This document shows, in pieces, positions 8,354 to 17,121 of a stretch of 64,000 bases of DNA. How positions within the stretch are numbered: position 1 is the first letter of the stretch; every line of letters starts with the position of its first letter. This DNA comes from Bifidobacterium longum subsp. infantis ATCC 15697 = JCM 1222 = DSM 20088. GTDB lineage: Bacteria; Actinomycetota; Actinomycetes; Actinomycetales; Bifidobacteriaceae. Location: positions 868,001-932,000 of the forward strand of contig NC_017219.1 of assembly GCF_000269965.1 (NCBI RefSeq). Reading direction: 5' to 3'. Below the pieces are notes generated by a model that saw only the letters and a list, made by a program, of their open reading frames with translations, ran no database searches and was not told where the DNA came from. A program made the position numbers and the translations under genes.

Positions 8354-10168
8354 ATGACCGATTCCGAGACCGTATTTTCCACCGTAGACGCCGTGACCGG
8401 CATCGATATCGACAACGAACGCCTCGATAACGCGGATGATCTGGCTGAATATTCCGAAAGACACCGCCAGGCCGTCCTTGACGCGCCGGTGATGCTGCGC
8501 GTGCGCGAGCTCGACAAGTCCTTCGAGGGGCTGCACGCCGTCAACAAGGTCTCTTTCGACCTGCATCAAGGTGAGGTCATTTCCATCATCGGCCCGAACG
8601 GTTCGGGAAAATCGACCACAATCAACCTGATCTCCGGTTTTCTGCAGCCTGATTCCGGGCTCATCGATCTTGCCGACGAGCCGGTTGCCGGTCTGAGCCC
8701 TGCGGACATGTCTGAACGGGGACTGCTGCGCACCTTCCAGAACGGTCGTGTGTTCGGCGGTCTTACCGTCGAAGAAAACATCAATCTCGGATATCACCGG
8801 CGACTCGTCGCGGCACGCCCGTTCAAAAGCCTGCAAAGGTATCCGATCGCGCGTTGGCTGTCGTTGCTCGCCGAGACCGGCGTGGCGCTGGTTCCCGGAC
8901 CGCGGACTCGGCGCGAAGCCGATGAGGTGAACATCCGCGTGGATCGGGAAATCGACCGTTTCCGTGAACGACTGAGCGCGCGTCGACGGGATTGCACCTA
9001 CACGTTGTCGTACGCGAATCGTCGTCGTACCGAAATCGCCCGTGCCCACATCAGCGAACCGAAGATCCTGCTGCTCGATGAGCCGACCGCCGGCATGAAC
9101 CAGTCGGAGACCGCCGAAGTGCTTCGTCAACTGCAGTATCTGAAAGCGCAGGGACATACCATCCTATTGGTCGAGCACAAGATCGATCTGGTCACTGCAT
9201 TGTCCGACCGTGTGCTTGCGATGGATGGCGGCCGCGTCATCGCGCAAGGCGCCCCGGATGATGTGCGCAATGCCCCGCAGGTGGTCGAGGCGTATCTCGG
9301 CAAGCGGCGTGAAATGAACCATACCCGGGTCGCCGGGCAGTCGCATGTGCTTGCGATGCAGAACTCCATTGGCGCCGTCGTCGAAGTCGAGGACACCGGT
9401 GCCGGTACCGGACGAGATGAAACCGGGACGTTGGATGATGGCGGGGATGCCCTGCTTGCGCTCGATGGAGTGAATGTGTATTACGGGCAGGTCCACGCGT
9501 TGCAGAACGTGTCGATCTGCGTACCCAAAGGGGCCATCGTCTCTCTGCTGGGAGGCAACGCTTCCGGCAAGTCGACCACGATGAAGACGATTTTGGGCAT
9601 CAATCATCCGAAGACCGGTTCGCTGTGGTTCCAAGGCGAGGATGTGACCGGACTGTCCACGCGCAGACGGGTCCAAGCCGGTATCGCCGCCGTGCCCGAG
9701 GCGAGGCGCGTGTTTCCGCAGATGACGGTGGAGGAGAATCTGTTGTCTGGCGCCTATACGCGACACGACAGGGAGGGTGTGGCCGGCGATCTGGAAGCCA
9801 TGTACGATCGCTTCCCTCGTTTGAAGGAACGTCGTATGCAGCAGGCCGGCACGATGTCCGGCGGCGAGCAGCAGATGCTGGCGTTCGCGCGAGCCCTGAT
9901 GAGTCGCCCGAAAATCATCTGCATGGACGAGCCGACGATGGGCTTGTCTCCCAAACTCGTCGAAGACGTACTCGAACAGATAGCGCGACTGCGTGACGAA
10001 TTGGGCGTTTCCGTGCTCATGGTCGAACAGCAGGCCGAGCTGGCTCTCTCGATCGCCGACTATGGTTATGTGCTGCAGAACGGACGTATCCGGCTGCATG
10101 GCAAAGCCGGCGACCTGCTCGGCAACGAGCGGGTGCAGGAGGCGTATTTGGGAGGAGTGAAACAATGA
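8354..10168 (+). CDS. HAAT ABC transporter ATPase, LivG-LivF fusion
   Basis: The 604-residue protein contains two nucleotide-binding domains. Domain 1 has Walker A IGPNGSGKST near residue 79, Walker B ILLLDEPTAG and a divergent signature LSYANRRRTEIARA. Domain 2 has Walker A LGGNASGKST near residue 400, signature MSGGEQQMLAFARA and Walker B IICMDEPTMGLSP. They match LivG and LivF in order. It powers the fused permease six bases upstream. About 50 N-terminal residues precede the first domain. Its stop overlaps the start of a 24-codon ORF (ATGA). Confidence 0.87.
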   Translation: MTDSETVFSTVDAVTGIDIDNERLDNADDLAEYSERHRQAVLDAPVMLRVRELDKSFEGLHAVNKVSFDLHQGEVISIIGPNGSGKSTTINLISGFLQPDSGLIDLADEPVAGLSPADMSERGLLRTFQNGRVFGGLTVEENINLGYHRRLVAARPFKSLQRYPIARWLSLLAETGVALVPGPRTRREADEVNIRVDREIDRFRERLSARRRDCTYTLSYANRRRTEIARAHISEPKILLLDEPTAGMNQSETAEVLRQLQYLKAQGHTILLVEHKIDLVTALSDRVLAMDGGRVIAQGAPDDVRNAPQVVEAYLGKRREMNHTRVAGQSHVLAMQNSIGAVVEVEDTGAGTGRDETGTLDDGGDALLALDGVNVYYGQVHALQNVSICVPKGAIVSLLGGNASGKSTTMKTILGINHPKTGSLWFQGEDVTGLSTRRRVQAGIAAVPEARRVFPQMTVEENLLSGAYTRHDREGVAGDLEAMYDRFPRLKERRMQQAGTMSGGEQQMLAFARALMSRPKIICMDEPTMGLSPKLVEDVLEQIARLRDELGVSVLMVEQQAELALSIADYGYVLQNGRIRLHGKAGDLLGNERVQEAYLGGVKQ

Positions 10169-10239
10169 GCGAAGCCGAAGGGATTGAGACGTCCTCGCAT
10201 CCGTCCGTCATCGCCGTCACGCAAAGGAGGTTCCGGTGA
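10165..10239 (+). CDS. 24-residue coupling ORF between transporter and amidohydrolase
   Basis: ATG at 10165 overlaps the TGA of the fused ATPase gene (ATGA), and the ORF's own TGA overlaps the GTG start of the amidohydrolase (GTGA). The peptide is MSEAEGIETSSHPSVIAVTQ plus RRFR. The amidohydrolase ribosome-binding site (AAAGGAGG, 10223-10230) lies inside it. The double overlap suggests a translational relay; the peptide may have no function of its own. Confidence 0.5.
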   Translation: MSEAEGIETSSHPSVIAVTQRRFR

Positions 10240-11438
10240 CCGCAGCAACAACCCAATCGGGCGCATCCCCGACGGCGTTCGTAGCACTTCCCGATGCTCT
10301 GAACGCTGATGTGCAGGAATGGTACCGCTGGTTCCATCGTCATCCTGAACTCTCCTATGAAGAGTTCGGCACCACGGCGCGCATCCTTGAGATTCTGGAA
10401 TCGCATGGCGTTGAAATCCTCGAATCGGGACTCAGGACCGGCGTGGTGGCCATCGTGCGCGGCGCAAGCGCCAAGCCCGTCATCGCCCTGCGCGGTGACA
10501 TCGATGGGCTGCCCATCACTGAGAATACCGGACTTGACTACGCTTCGGATAATGCCGGAGTGATGCACGGCTGCGGTCATGACTTCAACCTCACCGTGGC
10601 GTTGGGCGCGGCGATTCTGCTCAATGAACGGCGTGCCTCATTGCCTGGTACCGTCAAGATCATCTTCCAGCCGGCAGAGGAAGGTCGTGCTACCGCGGAG
10701 CGCCCCACGGGTTCCGTGCAGGTGCTGAACACGGGTGTGCTGGACGATGTCGAGGCGTTTTTCGGCACGCACGATGCAGCCGGACCGGTTGGGTCCATAC
10801 TCATACGTGAGGGTGGCATCACCGGCGCGGTCGACAAATTCCAGGTTGCCATTCACGGCAAGGGCGCGCATGCAGCCGAACCGGAGGATGGCATCGACCC
10901 GATCACCGTGCTGACGAACGTGGTGCAGGGGTTGCAGGCGGTCATTGGGCGCAATCTCGACCCTAGCCATCCGCGGGTGTTGTCCGTCACCCATATAGAA
11001 GCCGGCAATTCGTGGAATGTGATTCCGCAGGATGCCTTCTTCGAGGGCACGGTGCGCACTACCGAGCCGCAGGATCGGGTTCTCGCCAAGAAGCGCGCCA
11101 TCGCCATCATCAACAACACGGCCGCCGCCTACGGTGCCACTGCCGATGTCTCGTGGTTCTTCGGATCGCCTTCCGTGTTCAACGACGCCGGATGGACCCG
11201 CATCGGACGAGAAGTCATCGCCGAGCAGGGGCTTCACGCGGATGATGATCATCCTCAACTGGGAGGAGAGGATTTCTCATATTACCTTGATCGCAAGCCC
11301 GGCCTGTTCGTGCACATCGGTGCCGGTGAGACCGGTGCCGCGCATGGGCCGACGTTCCGGCCGAATCCGGCCGCCATCGGCTACGGCATACGCTTTCTCA
11401 CGGCCATCGCGCAGAAAGCGCTCAACGAGTTACGATGA
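10236..11438 (+). CDS. M20-family amidohydrolase (hippurate hydrolase/aminoacylase type)
   Basis: This 400-residue zinc peptidase-fold enzyme has metal-site segments ALRGDIDGLPITENTG, MHGCGHDFN, FQPAEEGRA and the late HPQLGGEDFSYYL; the inserted dimerisation domain contains KGAHAAEPEDGIDPI. Family members release free amino acids from N-acyl conjugates or amides in the cytoplasm. The GTG start is set by AAAGGAGG six bases upstream. It is coupled to the HAAT importer, so it probably hydrolyses what that importer brings in (inference). Confidence 0.87.
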   Translation: MTAATTQSGASPTAFVALPDALNADVQEWYRWFHRHPELSYEEFGTTARILEILESHGVEILESGLRTGVVAIVRGASAKPVIALRGDIDGLPITENTGLDYASDNAGVMHGCGHDFNLTVALGAAILLNERRASLPGTVKIIFQPAEEGRATAERPTGSVQVLNTGVLDDVEAFFGTHDAAGPVGSILIREGGITGAVDKFQVAIHGKGAHAAEPEDGIDPITVLTNVVQGLQAVIGRNLDPSHPRVLSVTHIEAGNSWNVIPQDAFFEGTVRTTEPQDRVLAKKRAIAIINNTAAAYGATADVSWFFGSPSVFNDAGWTRIGREVIAEQGLHADDDHPQLGGEDFSYYLDRKPGLFVHIGAGETGAAHGPTFRPNPAAIGYGIRFLTAIAQKALNELR

Positions 11439-11474
11439 ACGCACCCCTCCTATCATTCCGGTTGATACCGAACG

Positions 11475-11490
11475 ATAAGAAATGCCTGTA
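11475..11490. promoter_or_regulatory. 16-bp element, copy 2
   Basis: Identical to 4127-4142 (ATAAGAAATGCCTGTA). It is followed by an imperfect hairpin (AAGCAC ... GGTGCTT, about 11495-11515) in the leader of the MetY-like gene. A shared control site is possible. Confidence 0.4.
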
Positions 11491-11600
11491 CCCGCAAGCA
11501 CGTGTTACGGTGCTTCGCTTCCTACACTGGTGCCGTATCAGTATGGGCGTCCGTCGGTGTTCCCCTAAGGGACGGCGGCATGACATTGAGGGGATAATTC

Positions 11601-12896
11601 ATGGCGAGGGATTTCGTTACCGCGGCTATTCACGGCGGCTATGACCGGGCGGCTCACGGTGAGGCGGCGAACCCGCCGATTTACGCCAGTGCGGCGTTTG
11701 ACATGGTCAGCGCCGCGCATGGTGACGCGCTGGGTGCCGGCGAAGCTGAGGGCTTCTCGTACTCGCGTGTGGCGAATCCCACTGTGGATGTGTTCGAGCG
11801 TCGTTTGGCGGAACTCGAAGGTGGTGTGAGCGCGGTGGCCGTCGCCTCCGGCATGGCCGCGGTGTCGTATGCGCTGTTGTGTGCCGCCGAAGGTGGTGGT
11901 CGCATCATCTCTCCGACCAACCTGTACGGCGCTTCCGTCGATGCCATGGAGACCTTCTTCCCGCAGTTCGGAGTCCATGCCGATTTCGTGCGCGACATCA
12001 ACGACCTCGATGAGGTCGCTTCGAAGATCGGGCCGGACACCCGTGCCATCTACACCGAATCCGTTGCAAATCCATCCACTGAAATCACCGATATTGAACC
12101 ATTGGCGGAACTCGCGCATCGCAACGGTATTCCGCTTATCGTCGACAATACCGTGCCTACCCCGTACCTCTTCCGGCCCATCGAGTTCGGAGCCGATATC
12201 GTGGTGCATTCCACCACGAAAGGCATCACCGGGCACGGCAACGCCATCGGCGGAGTGGTTATCGACGGCGGAAACTTCGATTGGGCCAACGGCAGATTCC
12301 CGCAGTTCACCACTCCCGAACTGGTCGTCAGCGATGAACGCAAAGGAATAGCGCGCAGCTTCGCCAGCAGATTCGGCCGCGAGGCGTTCATTCGCCGTGT
12401 ACGCATCAAATATCTGCGCACTTTCGGCGCGGTGCCCAGCCCGTTCAATACATACCTGTCGATGGTGGGATTGGAGACACTGGCTGTGCGTGAACGGCAG
12501 GAAGTCGAATCGGCCATGCATATTGCCGAGCATCTCACGCATGCGCCGCATGTGCTCAAGGTCAATTATTCCGGTTTGGGCAACACGGGTCAGTATGATC
12601 TGGTCGCCAAATACTTCCCCAAAGGGATCGGTACGATACTGTCGTTCCTCGTCGACGGCGATGAGAACAACGTGAGACGCATTCTCGACGGAACCGAGGT
12701 ATTCTCCTATGTGCCGAACATCGGTGACGCGCGTTCGCTGATTGTCGATCCGGCGCGCATCACCCATCGTGAAGTGCCGTTGGAATATCGGCATGCCGCG
12801 GGCGTAAGCGACAACCTTATCCGCCTGTCCATCGGATTGGAAAACGTCGATGATTTGATTGCGGACCTTGACCAAGCCATTGCCAACGCATACTGA
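11601..12896 (+). CDS. metY: O-acetylhomoserine sulfhydrylase-type PLP enzyme
   Basis: The 431-residue enzyme is of the Cys/Met PLP family. The PLP lysine is K207 in HSTTKGITGHGNAIGG, a form typical of O-acetyl-L-homoserine sulfhydrylases rather than of cystathionine synthases, and the 430-residue length and AVPSPFNTYLSMVGLETL segment agree. It would make homocysteine directly from an activated homoserine and sulfide; methionine gamma-lyase is an alternative. TTGAGGGGA precedes the ATG. The second CxxC redoxin follows at 13007. Confidence 0.78.
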   Translation: MARDFVTAAIHGGYDRAAHGEAANPPIYASAAFDMVSAAHGDALGAGEAEGFSYSRVANPTVDVFERRLAELEGGVSAVAVASGMAAVSYALLCAAEGGGRIISPTNLYGASVDAMETFFPQFGVHADFVRDINDLDEVASKIGPDTRAIYTESVANPSTEITDIEPLAELAHRNGIPLIVDNTVPTPYLFRPIEFGADIVVHSTTKGITGHGNAIGGVVIDGGNFDWANGRFPQFTTPELVVSDERKGIARSFASRFGREAFIRRVRIKYLRTFGAVPSPFNTYLSMVGLETLAVRERQEVESAMHIAEHLTHAPHVLKVNYSGLGNTGQYDLVAKYFPKGIGTILSFLVDGDENNVRRILDGTEVFSYVPNIGDARSLIVDPARITHREVPLEYRHAAGVSDNLIRLSIGLENVDDLIADLDQAIANAY

Positions 12897-13006
12897 CGTG
12901 TATCGCTTACGTATGCGGATAATTGTTCGTTCTGAGAAAAACCTGCGCTGTTATTCTTGAGGCGTTGTGAATTTGGGTTGTTGTATTACGAAAGAAGGAG
13001 CAGGAC

Positions 13007-13252
13007 ATGGCTATTGACGTCTATGGCGCAACATGGTGCGGTGATTGCAAGCAGGCGAAGAACACGCTTGAGGAGCTTGGCGCCGAATATACGTGGCATA
13101 ACATCGAAACCGAGGATGGGGCAGCCGATCGTGCGGTGGCCATCAGCGGCCAGCAGCACATTCCCGTGGTGCTCTATCCTGATGGCACATTCCAGGTCGA
13201 ACCGTCGGCTGTGGATATCAAGAACAAGCTCAACGAGCTGAATATCAAGTAA
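13007..13252 (+). CDS. Glutaredoxin/NrdH-like redoxin, copy 2
   Basis: This 81-residue thioredoxin-fold protein has a WCGDC active site and IPVVLY cis-proline segment. It differs from copy 1 (2021-2272) mostly in its C-terminal helix (VDIKNKLNELNIK against KDIRNKLRELNLLTD). GAAAGAAGGAG precedes the start. It lies 110 bases after the MetY-like gene, mirroring copy 1 after MetB, so the enzyme-redoxin pair has been duplicated or selected twice. A role in thiol reduction for sulfur metabolism is inferred. Confidence 0.85.
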   Translation: MAIDVYGATWCGDCKQAKNTLEELGAEYTWHNIETEDGAADRAVAISGQQHIPVVLYPDGTFQVEPSAVDIKNKLNELNIK

Positions 13253-13464
13253 AGACAAGAGTTGTACGAGTTTGACGATCTGCTGCATCTGTGAGCGAAC
13301 AATACGTCGGCGTCCGATGTGTTATTCATTGGTGTGAATAGCACTCCATAGGCACTGGATATAACCACGCCGAAACACAGGTGAGCAAGCGCGTCTACGG
13401 TAAGGGATTGTGCTTCGCGAACGAACGTTGACGTGCATAACAGCAGCGAAAAGAGAGTATCGGG
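13253..13464. promoter_or_regulatory. Leader/promoter region of amino-acid ABC operon
   Basis: A 212-base gap before the ATPase gene. It contains a small inverted repeat TATTCA-N6-TGAATA at about 13323-13340 that could be an operator. I see no strong terminator for the redoxin gene and no gene. Confidence 0.35.
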
Positions 13465-14223
13465 ATGATTCGGATTAGGGGAGTGAGCAAGAGCTTTGCC
13501 GACACCACCGTGCTGGATGGGCTTGATCTTGACATTCCTCGACAAAATGTGGTTACTGTCATCGGCCCCTCAGGCTCCGGTAAATCCACACTGTTGCGCA
13601 TTCTGGATTTCCTTGAGCACGCGGATTCCGGTACCGTCGATTTCGGTGATGGTCTTGTGGATTTGACCACTACCAAATCTGCCGACATTCACAAGGTGCG
13701 TTCGAAAATCGGGTTCGTGTTTCAGAACTACAACCTGTTTTTGAACAAGACGGCATTGCAGAATGTGACCGAACCGTTGGTGTATTCCAAGGGAATCAAG
13801 CCTGATGAAGCCCGCAAGATCGCTATTGAGCAACTCGATCGTGTGGGACTTGCCGATTTTCATGATCGGTATCCGAGCACACTGTCCGGCGGGCAACAGC
13901 AGCGTGTGAGCATCGCCCGCGCCGTGGCTATGAATCCTGAGCTGTTGGTGCTTGACGAGCCCACTTCGGCATTGGATCCGGAAATGGTCAACGGGGTGCT
14001 GGGGGTCATCAAGCAACTCGGTAGCGAAGGCATGACCATGCTGATGGTCACCCATGAGATGCGGTTCGCCTATGAGGCATCGAATCATGTGGTGTTCATC
14101 GAAGGAGGCCATGTGGTCGAGCAGGGTGATCCGAAGCGGATCTTCGAACATCCGCAGGAGGAGCGTACCGTCGAGTTCCTGTCTTCAACCAACAATGTGC
14201 TGATGATTCCGGTGACTCGGTAG
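13465..14223 (+). CDS. Polar amino-acid ABC transporter ATPase
   Basis: The 252-residue GlnQ/HisP-type ATPase has Walker A GPSGSGKST, Q-loop FQNYNLF, signature LSGGQQQRVSIARA, Walker B LLVLDEPTSALDPE and switch VTHEMRFA. It energises the importer formed with the lipoprotein at 14279 and the permease at 15196. The order ATPase, binding protein, permease and the short gaps indicate one operon. Substrate is not evident; the preceding sulfur genes make cystine or methionine a fair guess only. Confidence 0.88.
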   Translation: MIRIRGVSKSFADTTVLDGLDLDIPRQNVVTVIGPSGSGKSTLLRILDFLEHADSGTVDFGDGLVDLTTTKSADIHKVRSKIGFVFQNYNLFLNKTALQNVTEPLVYSKGIKPDEARKIAIEQLDRVGLADFHDRYPSTLSGGQQQRVSIARAVAMNPELLVLDEPTSALDPEMVNGVLGVIKQLGSEGMTMLMVTHEMRFAYEASNHVVFIEGGHVVEQGDPKRIFEHPQEERTVEFLSSTNNVLMIPVTR

Positions 14224-14278
14224 AGGCGTTTCACGGCTGTTGTAATTAATTGTGACAATATCAAGAGAGGGGTTTGTC

Positions 14279-15091
14279 ATGTTCAATAATCAAGTGATTC
14301 GCAAGGCTGCGGCTTTGCTGTCCGGTGTCGCCGTGCTGGTTTCGGTTGCCGCATGCGGTTCGGCTTCCGCTTCCAGCTCCAGTGCATTGGAGCAGGTCAA
14401 GCAGTCCGGCAAAATCGTGTTCGCCACTGAGGGCACTTATGCTCCGTTCAGTTACCATGACTCCAAAACCAATGAGCTGACCGGTTACGATGTCGAGGTG
14501 GCCAAGGCCATTGCCAAGGAGGTCGGTATCAAGGCCGAGTTTGCCGAGGGCAGCTTCGACTCCCTGCTTGCCGGTGTGGATGCCAAGAAGTACGATACGG
14601 TTGCCGATCAGATTTCCGCCACCGACGAGCGCAAGGCCAAGTATGATTTCTCCGAACCATACACCTACTCCTACGGTGTCGTCATTACCTCCAAGGAGAA
14701 CCCGAAGAACGTCACTTCGTTCGATGACGTCAAGGGGCTTCGCGCCGCTGAAACCGGTACCTCCAACTGGAACAAGACCGCTCAGGAGAAGGGCGCTACT
14801 ATCGTTCAGGTTAACGATTTTGGTCAGCAGGTCGATGCCATCACGTCCGGTCGTGCAGATGTGTCATTGAACGATGGCCTTGCTGCGCTCGACTACCTGA
14901 AGCAGAAGCCGGATGCGGACATCAAGATTGCCGCCAAGTCCGAGAAGACTCCGGCCGCCTACCTGCCGTTCCGCAAGGGCAGCGATGACTTGGTCAAGGA
15001 AGTCAACAAAGCCATTGTCAAGCTGCAGAAGGATGGCACATTGACCAAGATCTCCGAAAAGTACTTTGGCGAGGACTTCTCTCAGGAGTGA
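14279..15091 (+). CDS. Polar amino-acid ABC transporter binding lipoprotein
   Basis: The 270-residue solute-binding family 3 protein has a signal peptide ending in the lipobox SVAAC (C26). Diagnostic segments are GKIVFATEGTYAPFSYHD, LTGYDVEVAKAIAKEVG, DQISATDERKAKYDFSEPYTYSYG and DGTLTKISEKYFGEDFS. The start at 14279 is chosen because AGAGAGGGG is 6-7 bases upstream; an in-frame ATG at 14252 lacks one. It sits between its ATPase and permease. Confidence 0.88.
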   Translation: MFNNQVIRKAAALLSGVAVLVSVAACGSASASSSSALEQVKQSGKIVFATEGTYAPFSYHDSKTNELTGYDVEVAKAIAKEVGIKAEFAEGSFDSLLAGVDAKKYDTVADQISATDERKAKYDFSEPYTYSYGVVITSKENPKNVTSFDDVKGLRAAETGTSNWNKTAQEKGATIVQVNDFGQQVDAITSGRADVSLNDGLAALDYLKQKPDADIKIAAKSEKTPAAYLPFRKGSDDLVKEVNKAIVKLQKDGTLTKISEKYFGEDFSQE

Positions 15092-15095
15092 CATG

Positions 15096-15131
15096 TTTCC
15101 CGGCTCTCCTGTAATTAGGGGAGCCGGGAAA
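15096..15131 (+). terminator. Intra-operon hairpin (attenuator or processing site)
   Basis: A 15-bp stem with one G-T pair, 15096-15110 against 15117-15131, six-base loop, lies between binding-protein and permease genes. It probably lets the binding protein be made in excess by partial termination or mRNA protection. No T-tract follows. Confidence 0.55.
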
Positions 15132-15195
15132 TATGAGCTGGCCTCGTGAAGATTACGAGCAGGTGCAACATATACCACACAACAAAGGATGACCA

Positions 15196-15858
15196 ATGGA
15201 CGCACGAGTATGGGGAATAGTCGTAGATTCCTTTGCTAAGCTACTGATTCCCGGTATCACTGTGACCATTCCGCTGACGCTGATTTCCTTCGCTCTCGGT
15301 TTGATACTGGCGATTGTGGTGGCGCTGGTGCGTGTGGCTAAAGTACCTGTGGCCTCCCAAATCGCGTGGTTCTACATTTGGGTGTTTCGTGGTACGCCGT
15401 TGCTGGTGCAGTTGTTCGTTATCTTCTTTGGATTGCCGTCTGTTGGCATTACGATTCCGGCATTGCCTTCCGCGGTAATCGCGTTCTCGCTGAATGTGGG
15501 CGCCTATGCCGCCGAAACATTGCGTGGTGCGATTCTTGCCGTGCCTAAGGGGCAGCTTGAAGCTGGCTTGGCGGCGAACATGCCGTATGTGACGATTATG
15601 CGCCGCATTATTCTGCCGCAAGCATTCCGCTCCGCCTTCCCTGCATTGTTCAACTCCTTCATCGCATTGGTCAAGGACACGTCTCTCGCGGCGAACATCA
15701 CCGTGGTGGAAATGTTCATGACGGCCCAGCGCATTGTGGCGATTTACTACGAGCCGCTGGTCCTATACATTGAAGTGGGCTTGATCTACTTGCTCTTCTG
15801 CACGTTGCTTGGATGGCTTCAGGATTACTGCGAGAAGAAGCTCAACGAACACTTCTGA
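15196..15858 (+). CDS. Polar amino-acid ABC transporter permease
   Basis: The 220-residue HisM/GlnP-type permease has about five membrane spans. It contains IAWFYIWVFRGTPLLVQLFVIFFGLP and the ATPase-contact EAA loop EAGLAANMPYVTIMRRIILPQAFRSAFPALFNSFIALVKDTSLA (two runs of the usual family motif). AAAGGATG precedes the start. Last gene of the three-gene importer operon, followed by a terminator at 15888. Confidence 0.88.
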   Translation: MDARVWGIVVDSFAKLLIPGITVTIPLTLISFALGLILAIVVALVRVAKVPVASQIAWFYIWVFRGTPLLVQLFVIFFGLPSVGITIPALPSAVIAFSLNVGAYAAETLRGAILAVPKGQLEAGLAANMPYVTIMRRIILPQAFRSAFPALFNSFIALVKDTSLAANITVVEMFMTAQRIVAIYYEPLVLYIEVGLIYLLFCTLLGWLQDYCEKKLNEHF

Positions 15859-15887
15859 TGTGTTTATATGGCGGCAGTGCTTGATTC

Positions 15888-15930
15888 AAGTCGGGTGTTT
15901 CCTTGGTTGAAATGCCCGACTTTGTTGTTT
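15888..15930 (+). terminator. Terminator of amino-acid ABC operon
   Basis: A 14-bp stem (15888-15901 with 15909-15922, two G-T pairs) is followed by TTGTTGTTT. The rest of the 271-base gap to 16130 shows no gene. Confidence 0.75.
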
Positions 15931-16129
15931 CTGACGTGCGACTTGGCTGCTTCAAATAATAGTGCACAAGATGTGGATGCCGGAGTGAACGGAACATGAA
16001 ATCTGACGTTCGCTTTCTTGGACTTGCCTGTGAGAGCTATCAGTTACCGGGCGTGCGCTGGTAGCATGGATGGTGTTGGGGCGCGGCACAACGATATGCC
16101 GTGCTTGACCCTTGTGAGAGGAGTTTTAT

Positions 16130-17047
16130 ATGACCATCGCAAGTATGTTGGGCGGAACCATGCTGTTGGTGCTGATTCTATTAGTCGTTCTTATCGTGCT
16201 GCTGGCCGCCGCATTGTTCATCGTGCCGCAGCAGCAGGCGTATATCATCGAACGTTTCGGCAAGTTCTTGAGGGTCCAGTTTGCCGGTATCCATGTCCGT
16301 ATCCCGTTCGTCGACCGCATCGCCATGAAAACCAACATGCGTGTCAACCAGCTTAACGTGCAGCTGGAAACCAAGACTCTTGACAACGTGTTCGTGACCG
16401 TCGTGGCTTCCACCCAGTTCCGCGTGAACCCGAACGACGTGGCAACCGCCTACTACGAGCTGCGCGACCCGGCCGGCCAGCTGAGGAGCTACATGGAGGA
16501 CGCGCTGCGTTCCGCCATCCCGGCCCTAACCTTGGATGACGCCTTTGCCCGCAAGGACGATGTGGCGTTCGACGTGCAGAAGACAGTGGGCGCCGAAATG
16601 AGCCGCTTCGGCTTCACCGTGGTCAAGACGCTGATCACCGCCATCGACCCGAGCCCGCAGGTCAAGAACGCGATGGACTCCATCAACGCCGCCCAGCGTG
16701 AAAAGGAAGCCACCCGTCAGCGTGCCGAGGCCCAGCGCATCCAGATCGAGACCCAGGCCGCCGCCGATGCGGAGAAGACTCGCTTGCAGGGTGAGGGCCA
16801 GGCCAACTATCGTCGCGAGATTGCCAACGGTATCGTCGACCAAATCAAGAGCCTGCAGGCTGTGGGTATGAACATCAACGACGTGAACAACGTGGTGCTG
16901 TTCAACCAGTATCTTGACGTGATGCGCTCGCTGTCCGAATCAGGCAATGCCAAGACCGTGGTGCTGCCCGCCTCCACGCCCGGCGGTTATCAGGATCTCT
17001 ACGAGCAGGTCACCAAGGCCATGCTCACCGCGGCCGAGACGAAGTAA
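16130..17047 (+). CDS. SPFH/band-7 (stomatin-like) membrane protein
   Basis: The 305-residue protein has an N-terminal membrane segment (residues about 8-28), then the SPFH domain (VPQQQAYIIERFGKFLRVQFAGIHVRIPFVDRI; VTVVASTQFRVNP; FARKDDVAFDVQKTVGAEMSRFGFTV) and a charged coiled coil (AQREKEATRQRAEAQRIQ and following). Such QmcA/stomatin-like proteins form oligomeric membrane scaffolds and often affect membrane proteases. TTGTGAGAGGAG precedes the start. No NfeD partner is adjacent. Confidence 0.85.
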   Translation: MTIASMLGGTMLLVLILLVVLIVLLAAALFIVPQQQAYIIERFGKFLRVQFAGIHVRIPFVDRIAMKTNMRVNQLNVQLETKTLDNVFVTVVASTQFRVNPNDVATAYYELRDPAGQLRSYMEDALRSAIPALTLDDAFARKDDVAFDVQKTVGAEMSRFGFTVVKTLITAIDPSPQVKNAMDSINAAQREKEATRQRAEAQRIQIETQAAADAEKTRLQGEGQANYRREIANGIVDQIKSLQAVGMNINDVNNVVLFNQYLDVMRSLSESGNAKTVVLPASTPGGYQDLYEQVTKAMLTAAETK

Positions 17048-17079
17048 TCACCCCGTTTGCAAATCCTCATCCATCGATA

Positions 17080-17108
17080 GTGAAGCCCCTCCAAGCGAGG
17101 GGCTTCAC
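17080..17108 (+). terminator. Terminator of SPFH gene
   Basis: Perfect 12-bp stem GTGAAGCCCCTC (17080-17091) / GAGGGGCTTCAC (17097-17108), 5-base loop, 32 bases after the stop codon. No T-tract. Confidence 0.65.
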
Positions 17109-17121
17109 TGCGTTCCGCGCT

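Noticed and set aside
7226..9157. Long minus-strand frame opposite the HAAT genes
   Set aside because: Its sequence is a His/Gln/Arg-rich shadow; the plus-strand genes are certain.
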